Assembly: GCF_015057245.1 (NCBI RefSeq)
Contig: NZ_SVET01000013.1
Coordinates: forward strand, 1-64,000
Source of the DNA: Pseudobutyrivibrio ruminis
GTDB taxonomy: Bacteria > Bacillota > Clostridia > Lachnospirales > Lachnospiraceae
Direction of reading: 5' to 3'
Length of the DNA stretch: 64,000 nucleotides
Part shown: piece after piece, positions 50,911 to 60,409 of the stretch
Layout of the letters: the number at the start of each line of letters is the position of its first letter
Numbering within the stretch: the stretch's first letter is position 1
Translations under genes and position numbers: made by a program
The notes under the pieces: model-generated
Told to the model about the DNA's origin: nothing
The model's database searches: none
Seen by the model: the letters and a program-made list of their open reading frames with translations, nothing else

Positions 50911-52956
50911 TTATTTAAAGAATGACATCTCCTCATTTAGCTTTTCAGCTATTTCCTTAAGATTTGATGCAGAATCCGCAAGTTGTCCAACAGTTGCCGA
51001 AAGTTCCTCTACAGATGCTCCTGTTGTTTCTGAAGAAGCTGCATTCTCCTCAGATATAGCAGAAAGTGAAGACATTGCATCAGATACAACCTCATTTGAA
51101 GTAACGCAAGTATTTGCACCTCCAGCTATGTCTCTTACTCCAAGAACAGTTCCATCAATGTCCTGAAGCATTCCATTAACTGATTCTAATGTCTCACCGA
51201 TTGCTTCCTGCTGTTCCAAATTGCCTTCTTTTACAAGCTCTGCTGCTGCAACTGCCGCCTCTGCCTCTCTTAACAGCTCATCCATCTCTTTGCGAATTTC
51301 CTGAGCCATACTGTCTGAATCGTCTGCAAGCTTTCTGATTTCCTCAGCAACAACCGCAAATCCTTTTCCTGCTTCACCTGCTCTAGCTGCCTCAATTGAA
51401 GCATTAAGAGAAAGCAAATTTGTCTGTGATGCAATATCCGAAATACCATCAACTCTCTCATTAATGTTTGCAACTGCATCTTGGGTAGCTGAAATAGTAC
51501 GAGCAATTTCTTCAATCTTTGAAGTCATATCACTGCTTGACTGCTGGAGATTCAACAAAGATGCACTTGAGGTTTCCGAAGCTTCCTTCATTTTACTTGC
51601 CAGACTTTCCATGTTTCCTGTAGAATTCTGCACACCTGTAACTGCATCAGTAATTCTTCCAACATTTTCTGCAGCTTCCTGAATTTCCTCTGCCTGCTGA
51701 ACTGCTCCTGTTGCAATTTCCTGAACAGCATTTGATACACCCTCAGTTGTTGCAGAAATCTGGTTTGCCATATCAGCCAAGTCTTCTGATGAAATTGTAA
51801 CTGTATTAGCAGACTCCTTTATGTTATTTACGATATCCTGTAGTCTCTTTATAACATCATTGAAGTTTCTAACAATTTCTCCAAATTCATCTTTACGTTT
51901 TGAATATCCACTAATTCTACTAAATCCACCATCAGCAAGCTCTGAGAGTGAGCTATTAACATCAAGTATTGGTTTTACAAAACTATTTGCAATTATAAGT
52001 GAAATAATTACACCAAGTATTACAAGGAATATGCCTATACCAACTGTGATTAAAGCAGATTGTCTTGCTTCTGCCATAACAACTGAATCCTGTTCTGCCA
52101 CGGCAATTGTCCATCCAGATATAGGTTCCTTAACCCATGAAATATATGCAAGTTTTCCTGTAGCTGTGCTTTCATACATACCACTTGTTTCAGAGGATGT
52201 CATAAATTCTGATGTGCTGTGATCTTCCGGCTCATCCTCTGGTGTGATTTCATGTGCAGCATGTGCTGCTACAATACCTGTTCTATCTGTAATATAACCG
52301 TCACTTACATGCTCTGCCAAAAGCTCATGGAAGTTATTAAGATCAAAGCTTCGCTGTACTGTTCCAAGGAATGCGCCTGTTTGGTCGTCTAAAACTGGAA
52401 CGATTACAACCATAATACGATTTCCATTCGCTTGGCTAATCAATATATCCGAAGTAGTAGGCTGTAAAGATGCTTTACAATCCTGGAAAAATTCTCTTTC
52501 ACTTATATTCGAAAGCGCACCATCACCAGATCTTACAAGCTGCTGACCATTTGCATCTGCCAAAACGGTCTGATTACCATCTCCAATACTATTATCAAGC
52601 ACCTGCATTTCAGCCTGCATTGCAGAATCTGGAATAGTAACCTCCTCTGCACCATATGTATTGAGATATGTAATTGTACTTGGAGCTGCTGCAAAAGATT
52701 GCAGACCAACTACATTCTTCTCAATTACATTAGCAAACTCTGACTCAAGCAGCTTTGCATTTGAATTCAGTATATCTAATGCATCATTTTTTGCCTTGTT
52801 GGTAGAGGTGTTATAGCTAACAATTATTGCTATAACCAAAGGAACTGCTACAAGCAACGCCATTATTGTAATGAGCTTTGTTCTAACGCTGTCCTTTACT
52901 GATACACTGCTAGTTACATTTTGTGTTGTCTTAACCTTCTTCTCTTTCTTTCCCAT
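50911..52956 (-). CDS. Methyl-accepting chemotaxis protein
   Basis: 681 residues from ATG 52956 (AGGAGATGAGACT upstream; the frame extends 15 codons through the leader hairpin tail and is unlikely to be used). TM helix near 30-52, a double-Cache ligand-binding outer domain (about 55-285), TM about 295-320, HAMP, then the methylation and signalling helices with the tip EAARAGEAGKGFAVVAEEIR compressed near 510. It transmits ligand signals to CheA/CheW. No che or fla genes in the window; double-Cache domains often bind amino acids or organic acids. Confidence 0.95.
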   Translation of the reverse strand: MGKKEKKVKTTQNVTSSVSVKDSVRTKLITIMALLVAVPLVIAIIVSYNTSTNKAKNDALDILNSNAKLLESEFANVIEKNVVGLQSFAAAPSTITYLNTYGAEEVTIPDSAMQAEMQVLDNSIGDGNQTVLADANGQQLVRSGDGALSNISEREFFQDCKASLQPTTSDILISQANGNRIMVVIVPVLDDQTGAFLGTVQRSFDLNNFHELLAEHVSDGYITDRTGIVAAHAAHEITPEDEPEDHSTSEFMTSSETSGMYESTATGKLAYISWVKEPISGWTIAVAEQDSVVMAEARQSALITVGIGIFLVILGVIISLIIANSFVKPILDVNSSLSELADGGFSRISGYSKRKDEFGEIVRNFNDVIKRLQDIVNNIKESANTVTISSEDLADMANQISATTEGVSNAVQEIATGAVQQAEEIQEAAENVGRITDAVTGVQNSTGNMESLASKMKEASETSSASLLNLQQSSSDMTSKIEEIARTISATQDAVANINERVDGISDIASQTNLLSLNASIEAARAGEAGKGFAVVAEEIRKLADDSDSMAQEIRKEMDELLREAEAAVAAAELVKEGNLEQQEAIGETLESVNGMLQDIDGTVLGVRDIAGGANTCVTSNEVVSDAMSSLSAISEENAASSETTGASVEELSATVGQLADSASNLKEIAEKLNEEMSFFK

Positions 52957-52986
52957 AGTCTCATCTCCTGTAAAAAAACCTTTAAG

Positions 52987-53032
52987 AAAAAAAAGTAGCA
53001 AATATGCGCCGGTCTTACGCCTCTTTGCTACT
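52987..53032 (-). terminator. Leader terminator hairpin upstream of the chemotaxis receptor
   Basis: On the minus strand a 9-bp perfect stem (53024-53032 with 52994-53002) with a 21-base GC-rich internal part that can fold again, followed by eight T residues (52987-52994). It starts four bases after the start predicted from a TATAAT box (53044-53049) and lies 30 bases before the receptor's start codon. It could act as an attenuator or as the end of a short leader RNA. Confidence 0.7.
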
Positions 53033-53083
53033 CACGCACACTGATTATACGTGTAAAATGTGGCTATTTTATGAAAACGTCCT

Positions 53084-53440
53084 TTATTTTTCATTTTTTA
53101 TAATGTCATCCAATAACCGGCCAGACGCTTCCACTACCTTATTTATACCTTCTTTGTTAATTCCATCATAATGAATTCCTGCAGCTACCACTACCGGCTG
53201 CATATATTTCTCATGCAAAGTATTTGCCCATGATTCTGCAATAATTGTTTCTTTATGATTTGGAAATGTGGTTGAAGTCAGATTGCCATTCTCATCGATA
53301 ATTGCTACTGCTCCAATGTGGGATTTATCCCCACCAGCCACAGTTACGTTTATGCCATTATCCGTATATACGATAATAGCTCTTATCTCTTTTCCAAGCA
53401 CCTCGGCTTGTTTTTCAACTGTTTTAATCATAGACTTCAC
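53084..53440 (-). CDS. lpdD: LpdD-like protein of the gallate decarboxylase system
   Basis: 118 residues with two alternating beta/alpha segments (AIIVYTDNGINVTVAGGDKSHIG, then PVVVAAGIHYDGINKEGI). It matches the small third component (LpdD, subunit D) encoded with UbiD-family hydroxybenzoate/gallate decarboxylases and thought to act as a prenylated-flavin chaperone. The start follows the ubiX stop directly. Its place at the end of the tannase-ubiD-DUF554-ubiX operon supports this reading strongly. Exact role in Lactobacillus gallate decarboxylation is not fully settled. Confidence 0.83.
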   Translation of the reverse strand: MKSMIKTVEKQAEVLGKEIRAIIVYTDNGINVTVAGGDKSHIGAVAIIDENGNLTSTTFPNHKETIIAESWANTLHEKYMQPVVVAAGIHYDGINKEGINKVVEASGRLLDDIIKNEK

Positions 53441-54013
53441 CTAATTATCGGGATTCCATCTCTTTAATCCTGCTTCTATGTCAAACCTATCAAGAATTCT
53501 TCCTACAATTTGCTGTTCTACATCAGCCAATGTCTTAGGATGAGAATAATAGCTTATTACAGGTGGCAAAATGAATACTCCTGGCATTCCTGCCAAGTAC
53601 GCCATGTTATCCAAGTGTATCTTTGAAAGGGGAGATTCTCTTGTCACCAAAACAAGCTTACGTTGCTCTTTTAAGACTACATCTGCTGCACGAAGAAGAA
53701 GGTTGTCAGAATAGCCATGTGCTATACCCGCCACTGTTTTCATGGAACAAGGGCAAACCACCATGCCAATAGTTTTGTATGTACCACTGGCTATAGCGGC
53801 TCCTATGTTGTGGTTGTTATAGCAAACATCTGCATACGAACAAAACTCACTAAGTGAAATACCGCACTCTTCTTCAATAGTCAGTTCACCTCCGTGAGTT
53901 ATAACCAAATGTGATTCCACATCTTCTACATTCTTCAATTCTTTTAAAAGCTTTAATGCTAGCGGTGCTCCTGAAGCACCGCTAACTCCTATAATTATTC
54001 TTTTCTTTATCAT
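53441..54013 (-). CDS. ubiX: Flavin prenyltransferase (UbiX/LpdB)
   Basis: 190 residues, the normal UbiX size. It joins dimethylallyl phosphate to FMN to make prenylated FMN, the cofactor of UbiD. Motifs: IIGVSGASGAPLALKLLKEL (flavin loop), VVCPCSMKTVAGIAHG and RESPLSKIHLDNM with the prenyl-phosphate arginine. It starts two bases after the DUF554 gene and ends one base before lpdD. Expected to supply cofactor to the UbiD protein encoded two genes upstream. Confidence 0.94.
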   Translation of the reverse strand: MIKKRIIIGVSGASGAPLALKLLKELKNVEDVESHLVITHGGELTIEEECGISLSEFCSYADVCYNNHNIGAAIASGTYKTIGMVVCPCSMKTVAGIAHGYSDNLLLRAADVVLKEQRKLVLVTRESPLSKIHLDNMAYLAGMPGVFILPPVISYYSHPKTLADVEQQIVGRILDRFDIEAGLKRWNPDN

Positions 54014-54014
54014 A

Positions 54015-54746
54015 TTATGATACCAATGGGAGTACTACACTAACCCAAAAAGCACTTAAAGGCATAACAATAATCATAGACGGAATCATATCCGCCACTG
54101 GGAACATCTTTACCTTTATCATTCTGAATCCTGTTGCAAGCATAATAAAACCACCGCAAGCTTTGAAATCAGCAATCATAGTTTCATTTGTCATTGGGTA
54201 AATAAATCCTGCTAGTAAAAACAAAATGAAAAAGATAATAAACTGCGGAATAGCTACAACGCATACTACAGCACCAAGTGTGCAGGCAAAAATAAGACCA
54301 GTGAATAAATCAAGTATGGATTTGGCAATAAGAATACTATGGTCTCCTGTCATGCCTGACACAATAGAACCGTATATACCTGTACCTGAGGCACAGAATA
54401 AAACAATACATGTTACCAATGTTGCAATAAATTCATCCTGTGTGACATTGCTGTTCTCTACCTTGATAACCTTGCTAATAAGCTTTTGCATTCCCGCTGC
54501 AGCTACATTTATCTTGTCACCAAAGTGAATTGCAAGACCAATTGCTGTACCGATAATTACAGAAAAAATAACAGCCGGCATGTTTTTCATAAGGACGATT
54601 GTGCTGATTCCCATTCCCATAGAACAAGCTCCAAAAATCATGTTTAGCTTGTCCTTAAAATCCATTGAAAGCTTATTGCCAGCTACCGCGCCAACCGCAC
54701 CTCCTATAACAACTGAAAGTGCATTTACAATTACACCTATTGGCAT
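54015..54746 (-). CDS. DUF554-family membrane protein
   Basis: 243 residues with six or seven hydrophobic segments and the conserved opening PIGVIVNALSVVIGGAVGA plus MGISTIVLM. DUF554 proteins are multi-pass and of unknown function; some have been linked to transport. Here the gene is embedded between ubiD and ubiX of the gallate operon, so a role in gallate or pyrogallol movement, or another membrane task in this pathway, is plausible. This is inferred solely from position. Confidence 0.85.
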   Translation of the reverse strand: MPIGVIVNALSVVIGGAVGAVAGNKLSMDFKDKLNMIFGACSMGMGISTIVLMKNMPAVIFSVIIGTAIGLAIHFGDKINVAAAGMQKLISKVIKVENSNVTQDEFIATLVTCIVLFCASGTGIYGSIVSGMTGDHSILIAKSILDLFTGLIFACTLGAVVCVVAIPQFIIFFILFLLAGFIYPMTNETMIADFKACGGFIMLATGFRMIKVKMFPVADMIPSMIIVMPLSAFWVSVVLPLVS

Positions 54747-54773
54747 TTTTTATTTCCTCTCTTCTTTATAAAA

Positions 54774-56267
54774 TTAAAACTCAAAATCTGGAAGCCACTT
54801 TTTAGGGTCAACTTCAAGGAATTTACATCTCTCAAATTTGTCCTTCATAGTATATGGCACTGTACAGTCAAAAATTGCCTTGCAGGCGATTCCATGTACT
54901 CTGATAGATGGGTCAAATGCAGGATCGTTACTTGGGTCCAGCACATGTGTGTGAACACCAGGAATTGGAATGAAATCCACATCACCTTGGAATCTAGTAG
55001 TCATTGCCCACATAACATCAGACATATCAAAGATATCTACATCCTCATCAACCAGGAACACATGCTTCATCTCTGAAAATGCCGAGAATGCCAACAATGC
55101 AGCCTGACGCTGACGTCCTTCATCGTTAATGTTGTTCTTTCTGAACTGGATGATAGAAACAAATTTTCCACCACCACATGGTGCCGCGTGGACATTAACA
55201 AGACGACCAGGCATTGCTCTCTCAACTAAATCGATAACGGAAGCCTCTGTAGGAATTCCTGCCATAGAAACATGCTCATGGCTAGGTCCAATACAACTTT
55301 CCATGATAGGATTCTTTCTTGTTGTAACAGCCTTTACCTTGATAACTGGAAGATAATTTGGTAAATCATCGCCCTTTGCTTCCCCTGTGTAACCTGGGAA
55401 TTCCGGCATAGCTTTTCCTGTATTAGAATTAATATCTTCTCTCATTGTGAGACCAGGTGTAAGTTCGCCTTCGATTACATATTCTGCTCTTGCAATGCAG
55501 CGCTCATTGATGCTTACGCATTTTGCCAATTCAACTGGCTTTCCTCTAAGAGCACCTGCAATCTGAAGCTCATTGAATCCATAAGGTGTTGTTGGTGGTT
55601 CGAAACCTGCCGACATATAAATAGCTGGATCAAGACCGATTGAAACTGAAATAGGAAGTGGCTTGTTTGCCTTTAATGCCTTGTCCCACATAGCTCCAAT
55701 GTGTCGGCTACCTGGTGTAATCCACATAGTCATTTCATCCTTCGACTGAATACAAAGACGATGGATTGTGACATCTGATACTGATGGGTCTTCTGGGTCT
55801 GTTGCCATGCAAAGTCCCATTGTTATGTATGGACCGGCATCCTCAGGTGTATTTGTAGGTGCAGGAACCAGTTTTCTCAAATCGAAATCTGCATCTGTCA
55901 CTCTGTGTACAATTTCCTGGCAAGGAGCAGCACCTTCAATATCCACTGGTGGGATTGTATTTTTCACTGCATCTCTAAGCTTCCAACCAAGAGTTTTATA
56001 ATCCGTATCAAGAAGCAATCCCACTCTTTTTCTACTTGAAAGAACTCCGATTGCTACTCTTGCATCAGGAAAACCTTTTACATTGTTGAATACCATTGCT
56101 GGACCATCTTCTTTTGTAGGGCGCATTACTGTTCCACCGCTTCCTACGTGTCTGTAGATGCCAGAAATTTCCGCATTTGGATCAGCTTCAACATCTGTTT
56201 CTACAAGCTGCCCTGGCTGAGTTTTTAAAAACTCCAAAGCACTTCTTAAGTCATTAATCTTGTTCAT
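54774..56267 (-). CDS. lpdC: UbiD-family decarboxylase, gallate decarboxylase LpdC type
   Basis: 497 residues, close to the 490 of Lactobacillus LpdC. With prenylated FMN it decarboxylates gallate (or protocatechuate-like acids) to pyrogallol. Typical UbiD regions: ISGIYRHVGSGGTVMRPT, GLCMATDPEDPSVSDV, FPGYTGEAKGDDLP, MAGIPTEASVI and a C-terminal HGIACKAIFDCT. Located directly behind the tannase gene, with ubiX and lpdD in the same operon: the full lpdB-lpdC-lpdD set plus tannase argues for gallate as substrate over phenylpropenoate or hydroxybenzoate. Confidence 0.9.
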   Translation of the reverse strand: MNKINDLRSALEFLKTQPGQLVETDVEADPNAEISGIYRHVGSGGTVMRPTKEDGPAMVFNNVKGFPDARVAIGVLSSRKRVGLLLDTDYKTLGWKLRDAVKNTIPPVDIEGAAPCQEIVHRVTDADFDLRKLVPAPTNTPEDAGPYITMGLCMATDPEDPSVSDVTIHRLCIQSKDEMTMWITPGSRHIGAMWDKALKANKPLPISVSIGLDPAIYMSAGFEPPTTPYGFNELQIAGALRGKPVELAKCVSINERCIARAEYVIEGELTPGLTMREDINSNTGKAMPEFPGYTGEAKGDDLPNYLPVIKVKAVTTRKNPIMESCIGPSHEHVSMAGIPTEASVIDLVERAMPGRLVNVHAAPCGGGKFVSIIQFRKNNINDEGRQRQAALLAFSAFSEMKHVFLVDEDVDIFDMSDVMWAMTTRFQGDVDFIPIPGVHTHVLDPSNDPAFDPSIRVHGIACKAIFDCTVPYTMKDKFERCKFLEVDPKKWLPDFEF

Positions 56268-56285
56268 CTTTATTACTCCTAATAT

Positions 56286-57764
56286 TTATTTTGCTAATGA
56301 ATCTATCCAAGCGAATAGTTCAGGCAAATCATAATCACCGCTATGAGGCAGTCCCCATGGAAGGAAGAAATCTACTTCATAGCCTTTATTTTTAAGTAGC
56401 AGTGAAAGGATGGTTGGGATAGCAAGAGATGTATCTCTATCAAAAGCCCCGTGTCTAATTCTCCAATGTTTTGCTGTGTCTGCTTCACCGATATAGCGTG
56501 TAGGGTTTAACATCTTTACCACTTTGTCATCCGCCATTTCAGCTGCAGACTCAGAATGCATCATAGAATATTTTGTAAAGTGTCTTGCAAACACGTTGTC
56601 ATCACCGAACTCTTCATTTTCTGGGCTCTTTAAATCCAAAAGATCGAAGGATGGTGCTGGCTTCATTCTAGTTATAGCCTTTACATATTTATCTGTATCT
56701 ATAGCTGTTACTTTGCCACCTTCTATTGTTAGCGCATCCTGCTTTTCCACATCAGAACCCATCACTCTTAATGCTGGATGACGTGTTAGAGACTCATGTG
56801 TTTCCAATTCTTTTTCTGCCGACTTAATAACCTGTCCGAAGACATACTCCTTAAAAGTTCCCTCTCCATTTGAATCTAAAACTAAAGGATTTCCATTTTC
56901 ATCCTTCAGCTCTAGGCTATTCAGATAAACAGGGAATAGACTCTTTAAATCATCACTTACTTTCATCTGCTCCTCTGTAAGATTGATTTCGATTGGATGC
57001 ATTTCTACTTTTCCATCTACTTCTTCAAACTTCATCATATGAGCAACTTTTTCTTTATTGAAAAGCCATTCATATGCCATATCAGCATGCTCTAGATTAT
57101 GAATTGGGCAGTAACAGTTTGCTGCAAAAATATCGTCTCTTTCATCTGCTGCACCAATCGCTTTTAGATAAGATTCATAATCCTTGCTGTTGCCTGATGC
57201 ACCTGTTATTGCAGATAAAGCGCCTCCAGCTGATGTTCCGCTTGTTATAATCTTTTCCACATCGCCAGGAACTACATCCTTGTTGTGGCGCAAATATCTG
57301 ATTGCCGCTTTCATATCTACAACTAAAGCAGGGGCACGACCTACTAGTTTCCCATTTTCCTTTTTGTCATTGCCTGCATTTGCTCCAACGAAAAATTCCT
57401 TTGAAGCCATGCCTGTATTTCTGCCTCTGATTCCCGCACAGGCAACCACATATCCATGGTCCAAAGCTTCAAATGTAGCATTAATAATCCCAAGGAAATT
57501 CTTTCCTGGTTCATCAGCAGGACCTTCCATATATCCGCCAACAGTATTTGGCATAAAAATCGGAACTGTTTTTAGTGTGTACCCATTAACAGTTTCCTTC
57601 TCATAAAAATCCTGAGGTACGTAAATATTCATTTTCTGTATCTCATTCACCGGATTCTCACAATAATCAATCCCCATATACGCCCTGTAGGTAATTGTTC
57701 TACCATCCAGTGTGCAAGTTTTCATTTCATAGCTGTTTTCATCAAATCTTAGTTTATCTGTCAT
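56286..57764 (-). CDS. Intracellular tannase (tannin acylhydrolase)
   Basis: 492 residues, alpha/beta-hydrolase of the bacterial tannase family (Lactobacillus TanB-like, about 470 residues). No signal peptide. Nucleophile motif SGTSAGGALS with Ser178; the flanking IAGRNTG-type loop (AGIRGRNTGM near 110-120) and the C-terminal PWGLPHSGDYDLPELFAW segment give the His and acidic residues. It splits galloyl esters to gallate and alcohol or glucose. First gene of the tannase-lpdC-DUF554-lpdB-lpdD operon, 85 bases behind the GPH carrier gene. Its closest neighbour in the window is the exported tannase at 60868. Confidence 0.88.
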   Translation of the reverse strand: MTDKLRFDENSYEMKTCTLDGRTITYRAYMGIDYCENPVNEIQKMNIYVPQDFYEKETVNGYTLKTVPIFMPNTVGGYMEGPADEPGKNFLGIINATFEALDHGYVVACAGIRGRNTGMASKEFFVGANAGNDKKENGKLVGRAPALVVDMKAAIRYLRHNKDVVPGDVEKIITSGTSAGGALSAITGASGNSKDYESYLKAIGAADERDDIFAANCYCPIHNLEHADMAYEWLFNKEKVAHMMKFEEVDGKVEMHPIEINLTEEQMKVSDDLKSLFPVYLNSLELKDENGNPLVLDSNGEGTFKEYVFGQVIKSAEKELETHESLTRHPALRVMGSDVEKQDALTIEGGKVTAIDTDKYVKAITRMKPAPSFDLLDLKSPENEEFGDDNVFARHFTKYSMMHSESAAEMADDKVVKMLNPTRYIGEADTAKHWRIRHGAFDRDTSLAIPTILSLLLKNKGYEVDFFLPWGLPHSGDYDLPELFAWIDSLAK

Positions 57765-57794
57765 GTAATTTTCCCTCCGTTAATAGTATAAAAC

Positions 57795-57829
57795 GGGCTA
57801 GGAATCGCAAAAATTCCAATTCCTAGCCC
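57795..57829 (-). terminator. Hairpin between carrier and tannase genes
   Basis: An 11-bp perfect stem (57795-57805 with 57819-57829) followed on the minus strand by GTTTTATAC. It would end or attenuate the carrier transcript before the tannase operon, which then needs its own promoter or readthrough. Confidence 0.65.
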
Positions 57830-57848
57830 CATTGATTCTAATATGGAA

Positions 57849-59186
57849 TTAAACTGCCTCTTTACCAATAGTTTTTCTTATTTCTGGTAAATACTTTTCT
57901 ACATCCATAAGCAACACACCGATCAACAATACCACACTTACAATTGCACCAAGCCATCCATAGTCAAAACGAATTGCTGAAACAACTGCATCAGACTGTG
58001 TCACAGAAGCTGGATCATAGTTTACTGCTGCAAGTATCCATGCTGTGCAAGCTGAACCGAATCCAATACCAATCTTTGATCCTATAGACTGGCTAGATGC
58101 CATAAGCCCTTCAGAACGGACACCATATTTCCATTCACCATAATCTGCCGCATCTGCTGTAAAAGCATAAAGCCCTGCAAACATTGGACCAATACCGATA
58201 GCTCTAACAACAACACCAACATTAAGTAATGTAAGATTTGTGCCTGCAACCCCTGCCAAACCAAATCCTATAATCATAAGAATTGCACCGCATGCCATAA
58301 ATGCACGCTTTGAAAATTTATTAGCAAACCATGGCATGAAGAAAAGTATGATAATGCCAGGGGCCTGACCAATTGCCATAAGTGCTGCCATATACATAGG
58401 ATTTTCAAGTACAACATTGCAGTAATAAATCTGAGCACCTATTGCATTTGCATTTACAAAAAGTGTGAGTGCACCAAGCACAAGAGCAATCCAGAAGTAC
58501 TTATTCTTAACAACTGCTGGAAGCTGTTCTTTCATAGGTACCGTGTCATGCTTTGCTACCATATCCTCCATACCAACTGTTTCGTTGCAAACAAGACCTG
58601 GTATAAGAATCAAAGCACCTGCAATGACTCCCAAAATAACACTTGTTACTGTCCAGCCAAAGTTGAGCTGAAGTACTGTAATCATAGTTCCAATCACAAG
58701 ACCTGATAAGTTATTTAAAATTGATGATACTGTTGATGTTGTATTTCTGTCTTTGTAATCACGAGTCATACGTGCAAGCAAAGCTGTGTGAGCAACTCCA
58801 AATATCGTATATACGATACAGTTTAAAAAGATATATGTAAGATATGCATATACCAGCTTTCCTGCTGCAGCCCATCCCTGTGGTACTGATAGAATAAGAA
58901 TGATTCCAATGACCATAAGTGGTGCACAAACAATTAACCATGGTCTTGCTTTACCAAGCTTTGTGTTTGTTTTATCTACGATTCCACCCATGGCTAAATC
59001 AGTAACACCATCAAGTAATCTGGCAATGATAAACATTGTACCGATAGCAGCTGCCGCAATCCCTGCTGTATCTGTATAGTAGCTAAGCAAAAATGATGCA
59101 AGCAAAGTGCTCATTACATTTCCACCTGCAGCACCACATCCATATGCAATTTTCTTCCAAATAGGAATTTTAATTGATTCGTTCAT
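57849..59186 (-). CDS. GPH-family (MelB-like) sugar or glycoside:cation symporter
   Basis: 445 residues, twelve hydrophobic segments, with the family's N-terminal GxxGGNVMSTLLASFLLSYYTD pattern and the loop TDLAMGGIVDKTNTKLGKARPW. GPH carriers import glycosides, pentosides or hexuronides with sodium or protons. Position between the tannase operon and a divergent LysR regulator suggests uptake of galloyl glucose, gallate or the freed sugar; this is inference. Terminated by a hairpin at 57795. The only carrier in the tannin locus. Confidence 0.87.
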   Translation of the reverse strand: MNESIKIPIWKKIAYGCGAAGGNVMSTLLASFLLSYYTDTAGIAAAAIGTMFIIARLLDGVTDLAMGGIVDKTNTKLGKARPWLIVCAPLMVIGIILILSVPQGWAAAGKLVYAYLTYIFLNCIVYTIFGVAHTALLARMTRDYKDRNTTSTVSSILNNLSGLVIGTMITVLQLNFGWTVTSVILGVIAGALILIPGLVCNETVGMEDMVAKHDTVPMKEQLPAVVKNKYFWIALVLGALTLFVNANAIGAQIYYCNVVLENPMYMAALMAIGQAPGIIILFFMPWFANKFSKRAFMACGAILMIIGFGLAGVAGTNLTLLNVGVVVRAIGIGPMFAGLYAFTADAADYGEWKYGVRSEGLMASSQSIGSKIGIGFGSACTAWILAAVNYDPASVTQSDAVVSAIRFDYGWLGAIVSVVLLIGVLLMDVEKYLPEIRKTIGKEAV

Positions 59187-59293
59187 TATGTCTCCTTCTC
59201 TTTTTAACCCACTAAATTACGAAGCTTCTTTTAGGCCTTTCTTTGTCTTAATTATAAAAAGGAAAATATTTATGAACAATTCGAGTTTCGGCT

Positions 59294-59318
59294 TGATTAA
59301 GTCGCATTTGGACTTAAT
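59294..59318. promoter_or_regulatory. LysR-type operator candidate in the carrier/regulator gap
   Basis: ATTAAGTC (59296-59303) and GACTTAAT (59311-59318) form a perfect 8-bp inverted repeat around 7 bases, about 40-60 bases before the LysR start. The 10-base TGATTAAGTC at 59294-59303 recurs exactly at 62903-62912 upstream of the exported tannase. Confidence 0.6.
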
Positions 59319-59355
59319 ATTGTGATAAAATATGGTTTAATTAGGAGGACATAAC

Positions 59356-60294
59356 ATGAATACTGAGTATATACATGAGTTTGTTGTTCTGGCAGAAACC
59401 AAGAATTTTTGGGAAGCTTCAGATAGATTGTTTATGAATCAATCCACTCTTTCAAAACATATAAAAGCATTGGAAAGCGAGTTAGGTATTCCTCTTTTCA
59501 ATCGCACAACTAGGCGAGTAGAGTTGACTAATTATGGCAGAACTTTTTTGCCTTACGCCAAAACAATATCTGATTCAGAGTACGAAGGCCTTACGGCCAT
59601 CAATAGATTGCAAAACATTGAAAATGGTCTATTGACTCTTGGCACCATTCCTTCCATGCCACAATATCAGGTTACTATGCTATTGGCTCAGTTTCAAAGT
59701 AAATACCCTGACACTTCTGTTCGTGTTACCGAAGATGACCCTATCAATCTTCAGAAGTATCTTGAAAACAAATCATGTGAAATAATATTTACAAGAGAAA
59801 CAAAGTCCGACTTTGAGAATAACTTTTTAAACAACACCCAGATTATAAGAATCCCTTATATTAAGGATAGACTTGTTGCTTTGTTGCCAAAGAAGCATCC
59901 ATTGGCAAAAGAAGAAACTCTCACTTTGCAGCAATTAAAAGATGAAAATTTCTGTCTTATAAAAGAGGGTTCTCTTATGTATGAAATAGGCCTTGATGCA
60001 TGTAGACGTGCTGGTTTTATACCAAATATTATTTTTACTAGCCATCGAATCGATTCAATTTTAGATATGGTTTCAAATCAAAATTGTGTAGGACTTCTAA
60101 TGGATAAGCATTTGGATAAGCCTTCAAATGCACCAGATTCAATGCTAGATGATGCTCCATGGACATATGTACCTATCGTCCCTGAGGTAAATTCCCAAAT
60201 GTCAATTTGCTACGACAACACAATTCCACTTTCAAAAACCGCCCAACTTTTTGTAGACTTCTGCACCTCGAGACTTTTCAACGAAAAGCAGTAG
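59356..60294 (+). CDS. LysR-family transcriptional regulator of the tannin locus
   Basis: 312 residues: N-terminal winged helix (HEFVVLAETKNFWEASDRLFMNQSTLSKHIKALE, compressed here; residues 1-65) and a type 2 periplasmic-binding effector domain (about 90-300). It has AGGAGG before the ATG. Divergent from the carrier gene, the usual geometry for an autoregulated LysR activator, and comparable with TanR-like regulators of Lactobacillus tannase genes. Effector likely gallate or a related phenol (inference). Confidence 0.9.
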   Translation: MNTEYIHEFVVLAETKNFWEASDRLFMNQSTLSKHIKALESELGIPLFNRTTRRVELTNYGRTFLPYAKTISDSEYEGLTAINRLQNIENGLLTLGTIPSMPQYQVTMLLAQFQSKYPDTSVRVTEDDPINLQKYLENKSCEIIFTRETKSDFENNFLNNTQIIRIPYIKDRLVALLPKKHPLAKEETLTLQQLKDENFCLIKEGSLMYEIGLDACRRAGFIPNIIFTSHRIDSILDMVSNQNCVGLLMDKHLDKPSNAPDSMLDDAPWTYVPIVPEVNSQMSICYDNTIPLSKTAQLFVDFCTSRLFNEKQ

Positions 60295-60409
60295 AATCAA
60301 GGATTTCTTTATAATTCTGTGATAATACTGTGATAATTTATTTGCTGCCCCGTTCTCATGTTATGATGATTTTAGAATCAATCGTAACTCATTATTCGCG
60401 AGGTTATAT

